Assembly (NCBI GenBank): GCA_963995505.1
Contig: OZ023180.1
Location: forward strand, 9,371,301-9,435,300
Length of the DNA: 64,000 nucleotides
Direction: 5' to 3'
DNA from: Hypericum androsaemum
Lineage: Eukaryota; Streptophyta; Magnoliopsida; Malpighiales; Hypericaceae
Both the position numbers and the translations under genes were made by a program. The notes beneath the pieces are model-generated. The model did no database searches. It worked only from the letters and a program-made list of their open reading frames with translations, and had not been told where the DNA came from. Each line of letters starts with the position of its first letter. The stretch's first letter is position 1. Positions 58,701 to 64,000 of the stretch are shown here, one piece after another.

Positions 58701-61300
58701 CTTATCTTGCCTATTCTTACCTTATCTTGCCTTTTCATACCTTTTCTTGCCTTTTCTTTCCTTTTCTTGCCTTTTCATGCCTTTTCCTTGCCTTTTCTTG
58801 CCTTATCTAGCCTTTTCTTTCCTTTTCTTGCCTCATCTTTCATTTTCTTTTCTTTTATGGCCTTTCCTTTCCTTATCTTTCCTTATCTTGCCTTTTCTTT
58901 CCTTTTCCTTACCTTTTCTTTCCTTTTATTGCCTTATCTTGCCTTTTCTTTCCTTTTCATGCCTTTCCTTCCCTTTTCTTTCCTTATCTTACCTTTTCTT
59001 GCCTTATCTTACCTTTTCTTGCCTTATCTTACCTTTTCTTTCCTTGTCTTAGCTTATCTTGCCTTATCCTGCCTTTTCATGCCTTTTCCATCCCTTTTCT
59101 TGCCTTTTCCTTCACTTTTCTTGTCTTATTTTACCTTATCTTGCCTTATCTTGCCTTTCCTTGCCTTATCTTACCTTTTCCTTTCCTTTCCTTCCCTTTT
59201 CATGCCTTTTCCAAGCCTTTTCCTTTTCTTGCCTTTTCCATTTCTTATCCATGCCTTTTCCTTGCCTTTTCTTGCCTTATCTTGCATTTTCCTAGCCTTT
59301 TCTTTCCTTTTCTTGCCCTTTCTTTCCTAATCTTGCCTTTTTTTGCCTTATCATACCGTTTCTTGCCTTTTCTTGCCTTATCTTACCTTATCTTGCCTTT
59401 TCTTTCCTTATCTTTCCTTTTCTTGCCTTTTCCATGCCTTATCCATGCCTTTTCTTTTCTTTTCCTTTCCTTTTGTTGCCTTATCTTTCCATTTCTTGCC
59501 TTTGCTTGCCTTTTCTTGCCTTATCTTCGCTTATCTTGCATTTTCTTTCCTTTTCTCGCCTTTTCTTGACTTATATGTCCTTTTCTTGCCTTTTCATGCC
59601 TTTTCTTGCCTTATCTTGCCCTTTCATTCCTTTCTTTGCCTTATCTTGCCCTTTCATTCCTTTTCATGCCTTTTCTTTCCTTTCCTTGCGTTTTCATGCC
59701 TTTTCCTTGCCTTTTCTTACCTTTTCTTTTCTTATCTTGCCTTTTCCTTGCCTTTTCTTGCCGTTTCCTGCCTTATCTTTCCTTTTCTTGCCTTTTCATG
59801 CCTTTTCCTTCCCTTTTCTTTCTTTTTCTTGCCTTTTCCTTTCCTTTTCTTACCTTTTCTTGCCTTATCTTTCCTTCTCTTTCCTTTTTATGCCTTTTCC
59901 TTGCATTTTCATCCCATTTCCTTCCTTATCCTTGCCTTTTCTTGCCTTATCTTGCCTTTTCCTAGCCTTTTCTTTCCTTTTCTTGCCTTTCTTGCCTAAT
60001 CTTGCCTTTTCTTGCCTTATCTTACCTTTTCTTGCCTTATCTTTCCTTTTCTTGCATTTTCTATGCCTTTGCCATGCCTTTTCTTACTTTTCTATGACTT
60101 ATCTGTCCATTTTTTGCCTTCTCTTGCCTTTTCTTGCCTTATCTTGCCCTTTCTTACCTTATCTTGCCATTTCATTCCTCATCTTGCCCTTTCTTACCTT
60201 ATCTTGCCATTTCTTGCCATTTCATGCCTTTTCTTTCCGTTCCTTGCCTTTTCATGCCTTTTCCTTGCCTTTCCTTACCTTTTCTTGCCTTATCTTTCCT
60301 TTTCTTGCCTTTTCATGCCTTTTCCTTGCCTTTTCTAGCCTTTTCTTTCCTTATCTTGCCTTATCTTGCTTTTTCTTTCCTTTTCTTTCCTTTTCTTGCC
60401 TTATCTTGCCTTTTCTTACCTTATCTTGCCTTTTCCTTGTCTTTTCTTACCTTTTCTTACCTTTTCCTTGCCTTTTCATGCCTTTTCCAAGCCTTTTCTT
60501 TCCTTATCTTGCCTTTTCTTGGCTTTTCCTTGCCTTTTCCTTGCCTTTTCTTTTCTTTTCATGCCATTTCTTGCATTTTCTTGCCTTTTCAAGCCTTTTC
60601 TTGCATTTTCCTTGCCTTTTCTTGACTTATCTTATCTCATCTTTTGCTTACCTTTTCTTACCTAATCTCGCCTTTTGCTTGCCTTATCTTGCCCTTTCAT
60701 TCCTTATCTTGCCTTTTCAAACATTATCTTGCCTTTTCATTCTTTTTCTTTCCTTTTTTGCCTTTTCATTCCTTTTCCTTGCCTTTTCTTTCTTTATCTT
60801 GCCATTTTTTTGCCTTTTCCTTGCCTTTTCTTACCTTTTCTTGCCTTATCTTTCCTTTTCCTTGCCTTTTATTTCCTTTTCTTACCTTATCTTTCCTTCT
60901 CTTTCCTTTTCATGCCTTTTCCTTGCCTTTTCTTCCCTTTTCTTTCCTTATCTTGCCTTTTCCTTGCCTTTTCTTGCCTCATTTTACATTTCCTTTTCTT
61001 TTCTTGCCTAGTCTTGCCTTTTCTTTCCTTATCTTGCATTTTCTTGCCTTTCCTTGCCTTTTCTTGACTTATTGTCCTTTTCTTGCCTTTTCATGCCTTT
61101 CCTTGCCTTTTCTTGCCATTTCATTACTTATTTTGCCTTTTCTTACCTTATCTTGCCTTTTCTTGCATTTTCATACCTTTTCTTGCCTTTTCTTTAACGT
61201 CCTTTTCTTTTCTTTCCTTTCCTTTCCTTTTCATGCCTTTTCCTTGCCTTTTCTTACCTTTTCTTTTCTTATCTTGCCTTTTTCTTGCCTTTTCTTACCT
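55750..61300. repeat. Duplicated satellite block, offset about 4.19 kb
   Basis: Copies about 55.75-57.08 kb and 59.94-61.30 kb. Paired rare markers: CTATGACTTATCTGTCC near 55902 and 60092, TTTTCAAACATTATC near 56524 and 60715, TTTAACGTCC near 56972 and 61193. The second copy has an extra stretch of about 30 bp before TTTAACGTCC. Confidence 0.75.
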
Positions 61301-62830
61301 TCTTTTGCCTTATCTTGCCATTTCTTCCCTTTTCCTTGTCTTTTCTTACATTTTCTTACCTTTTCCTTGCTTATCTTGCCTTTTCTTACCTTTTCATGCC
61401 TTTTGCAAGCCTTTTCTTTCCTTATCATGACTTTTCTTGCCTTTTAATGTCTTTTCCTGCCTTATCTTACCTTTTCATGCCTTTTCCATTCCTTTTCTTG
61501 CCTTTTCTTTCCTTTTCTTGCCTTTTCTTCACTTCTCTTGCCTTTTCTTGACTTTTCATGCCTTTTCTTGCCTTATCTTTCCTTTTCTTGCTATATCTAG
61601 CCTTTCCATTCCTTATCTTGCCTATTCTTACCTTATCTTGCCTTTTCATACCTTTTCTTGCCTTTTCTTTCCTTTTCTTGCCTTTTCATGTCTTTTCCTT
61701 GCCTTTTCTTGCCTTATCTAGCCTTTTCTTTCCTTTTCTTGCCTCATCTTTCATTTTCTTTTCTTTTATGGCCTTTCCTTTCCTTATCTTTCCTTATCTT
61801 GCCTTTTCTTTCCTTTTCCTTACCTTTTCTTTCCTTTTATTGCCTTATCTTGCCTTTTCTTTCCTTTTCATGCCTTTCCTTCCCTTTTCTTTCCTTATCT
61901 TACCTTTTCTTGCCTTATCTTACCTTTTCTTGCCTTATCTTACCTTTTCTTTCCTTGTCTTAGCTTATCTTGCCTTATCCTGCCTTTTCATGCCTTTTCC
62001 ATCCCATTTCTTGCCTTTTCCTTCACTTTTCTTGTCTTATTTTACCTTATCTTGCCTTATCTTGCCTTTCCTTGCCTTATCTTACCTTTTCCTTTCCTTT
62101 CCTTGCCTTTTCATGCCTTTTCCAAGCCTTTTCCTTTTCTTGCCTTTTCCATTTCTTATCCATGCCTTTTCCTTGCCTTTTCTTGCCTTATCTTGCATTT
62201 TCCTAGCCTTTTCTTTCCTTTTCTTGCCCTTTCTTTCCTAATCTTGCCTTTTTTTGCCTTATCATACCGTTTCTTGCCTTTTCTTGCCTTATCTTACCTT
62301 ATCTTGCCTTTTCTTTCCTTATCTTTCCTTTTCTTGCCTTTTCCATGCCTTATCCATGCCTTTTCTTTTCTTTTCCTTTCCTTTCCTTTTGTTGCCTTAT
62401 CTTTCCTTTTCTTGCCTTTGCTTGCCTTTTCTTGCCTTATCTTCGCTTATCTTGCATTTTCTTTCCTTTTCTCGCCTTTTCTTGACTTATATGTCCTTTT
62501 CTTGCCTTTTCATGCCTTTTCTTGCCTTATCTTGCCCTTTCATTCCTTTCTTTGCCTTATCTTGCCCTTTCATTCCTTTTCATGCCTTTTCTTTCCTTTC
62601 CTTGCGTTTTCATGCCTTTTCCTTGCCTTTTCTTACCTTTTCTTTTCTTATCTTGCCTTTTCTTGCCATTTCCTGCCTTATCTTTCCTTTTCTTGCCTTT
62701 TCATGCCTTTTCCTTCCCTTTTCTTTCTTTTTCTTGCCTTTTCCTTTCCTTTTCTTACCTTTTCTTGCCTTATCTTTCCTTCTCTTTCCTTTTTATGCCT
62801 TTTCCTTGCATTTTCATCCCATTTTCTTCC
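58320..62830. repeat. Duplicated satellite block, offset about 2.91 kb
   Basis: Copies about 58.32-59.93 kb and 61.31-62.83 kb, with TTTTAATGTC at 58531 and 61442, TTTTATGGCC near 58855 and 61765, and CCATGCCTTATCCATGCC near 59430 and 62343. The second copy starts where the 4.19-kb duplication ends, so the two duplications interlock. Confidence 0.72.
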
Positions 62831-64000
62831 TTATCATGCCTTTTCTTGCCTTTTCCTTGCCTTTTCTTACCTTTTCTTGGCTTATCTTGCATTTTCTTGC
62901 CTCATCTTTCATTTCCATTCCTTTTCTTGCATTTCCTTCCCTTTTCTTGCCATATCTTGCCTAATCTTACCTTTTCTTTCCTTATCTTGCCTTTTTTTTC
63001 CTTTTCCTTGCCTTTTCTTTCCTTTCTTGCCTTATATTGCCTTTTCTTACCTTTTCCTTAGCCTTTCATTCCTTTTCATGCCTTTTCTTGCCTTTTCTTG
63101 CCTTTTCCATGCATTTTCTTGCCTTTTTTTCCCCTTTTCCTTGCCTTTTTTTTTGCCTTATCTTGCCTTTTCTTGCCTTATCTTTCCTTTTCTTGCCTCA
63201 TCTTTCCATTTCTTGCCTTATCTTGCCTAATTTTATGTTTCTTTCCTTTTGTTTCCTTATCTTGCCTTTTCTTTCCTTTTCCTTGCCTTTTCTTGCCTTA
63301 TTTTGAATTTTCCTTGCCTTTTCTTTCCTTTTCATGCATTTCCTACCCTTTTCTTGCCTTATCTTCCCTTATCTTACCTTTTCCTGCCTCATCTTGCCTT
63401 TTTTTTCCTTTTCTTGCCTTATCTTGCCTTATCCGGCCTTTTCATGCCTTTTCCATGCCTTTTCTTGACTTTTCCTGGCCTTTCCTTGCCTTATCTTACC
63501 TTATCTTGCCTTTCCTTGCCTTTCCTTGCCCTTTCCTTGCCTTTCCTTGCCTTTTCTTGCCTTTTCTTGACTTTTGTTTCCTTTTCTTGCCTTATATTTC
63601 CTTTTCTTGCCTTTTCTTTCCTTTTCTTCTCTTATCTTGCTTTGCTTACCATTTCAAGCCTTTTCTTGCCTTTTCATGCCTTTTCGTGCCTTTTCCTTGC
63701 CATTTCTTAACTTTTCTTGCCTTTTCTTTCCTTTTTTTACCTTTTCTTTCTTATCATGCCTTTTCCATGCCTTTTCCTTACCTTTTCTTGCCTTATCTTA
63801 CCTTTTCCTAGCCTTTTCTTTCCTTCTCTTGCCCTTTCTTGCCTAATCTTGCCTAATCTTGCCTTATCTTACCTTTTCTTGCCTTATCTTGCCTTTTCTT
63901 TCCTTATCTTTCCTTTTCCATGCCTTTTCTTTTCTTTTCCTTTCCTTTTCTTTCCTTATCTTTTCTTTGCTTGCCTTTTCTTGCCTTATCTTCCCTTATC

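Larger units (their letters stand above)
49974..64000. repeat. Decamer satellite block S8
   Basis: 14 kb of uninterrupted satellite to the right edge. Its left part repeats 36.6-41.4 kb and its right end repeats 27.1-28.0 kb. It contains empty paralogous positions for the C insertion (about 57670) and the D insertion (about 63178). No genes. Confidence 0.95.

Overview
The window looks like nuclear, heterochromatic repeat DNA from a flowering plant (probably a eudicot; the species cannot be told from the sequence). The evidence is plant-type LTR retroelements with a TGGTATCAGAGC primer site (initiator tRNA-Met), a polypurine tract read as the peptide NPFQEEGND at the end of an internal reading frame, and AT-rich TE-only islands. 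I found no host gene, rRNA or tRNA gene, CRISPR array or prokaryotic feature.

About 45 kb (roughly 70%) is one pyrimidine-rich satellite, read on the + strand as a degenerate decamer CCTTTTCTTG. Common variants are CCTTATCTTG, CCTTTTCATG and CCTTTTCTTT, plus the 11-mer CCTTTTCCTTG. It occupies 1-1164, 8754-14047, 18596-19296, 20088-22009, 22779-25445, 27098-35793, 36602-47154 and 49974-64000. Rare sequence markers show that it is built from duplicated blocks: a macro-unit of about 11 kb (about 30.0-41.4 kb and 41.4-54.4 kb), a 1.64-kb tandem duplication (about 9.83-13.09 kb), and offset duplications of 4.19 and 2.91 kb near the right end. The very long open frames across it are by-products of the decamer and not genes.

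Seven islands of non-satellite DNA interrupt the satellite. All are LTR retroelement material, mainly one group of short elements that lack reverse transcriptase and integrase and are presumably mobilised in trans. I call the LTR types A, B, C and D. (1) 1165-8753 is a minus-strand B element in a tandem LTR-INT-LTR-INT-LTR form with a CCTTA target duplication; a + strand A-LTR element (4624-7600) is nested in its second internal region with a CTTCT duplication. (2) 14048-18595 is the 3' part of an unrelated long LTR joined to a truncated minus-strand A-type element. (3) 19297-20087 is a solo A LTR. (4) 22010-22778 is a solo C LTR with ATCTT duplication. (5) 25446-27097 is a deleted D element with TTATC duplication. 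(6) 35794-36601 and (7) 47155-49973 are duplicated copies of the island-1 locus in other recombination states.

The only protein worth noting is an uncharacterised reading frame of about 350 codons carried by A, B and D elements. It is open at 5645-6700 and broken in the other copies. The main story is a satellite array that grew by block duplication, took LTR elements into its CCTTATCTT decamer variants (all in one orientation), and then copied one insertion along with the array.
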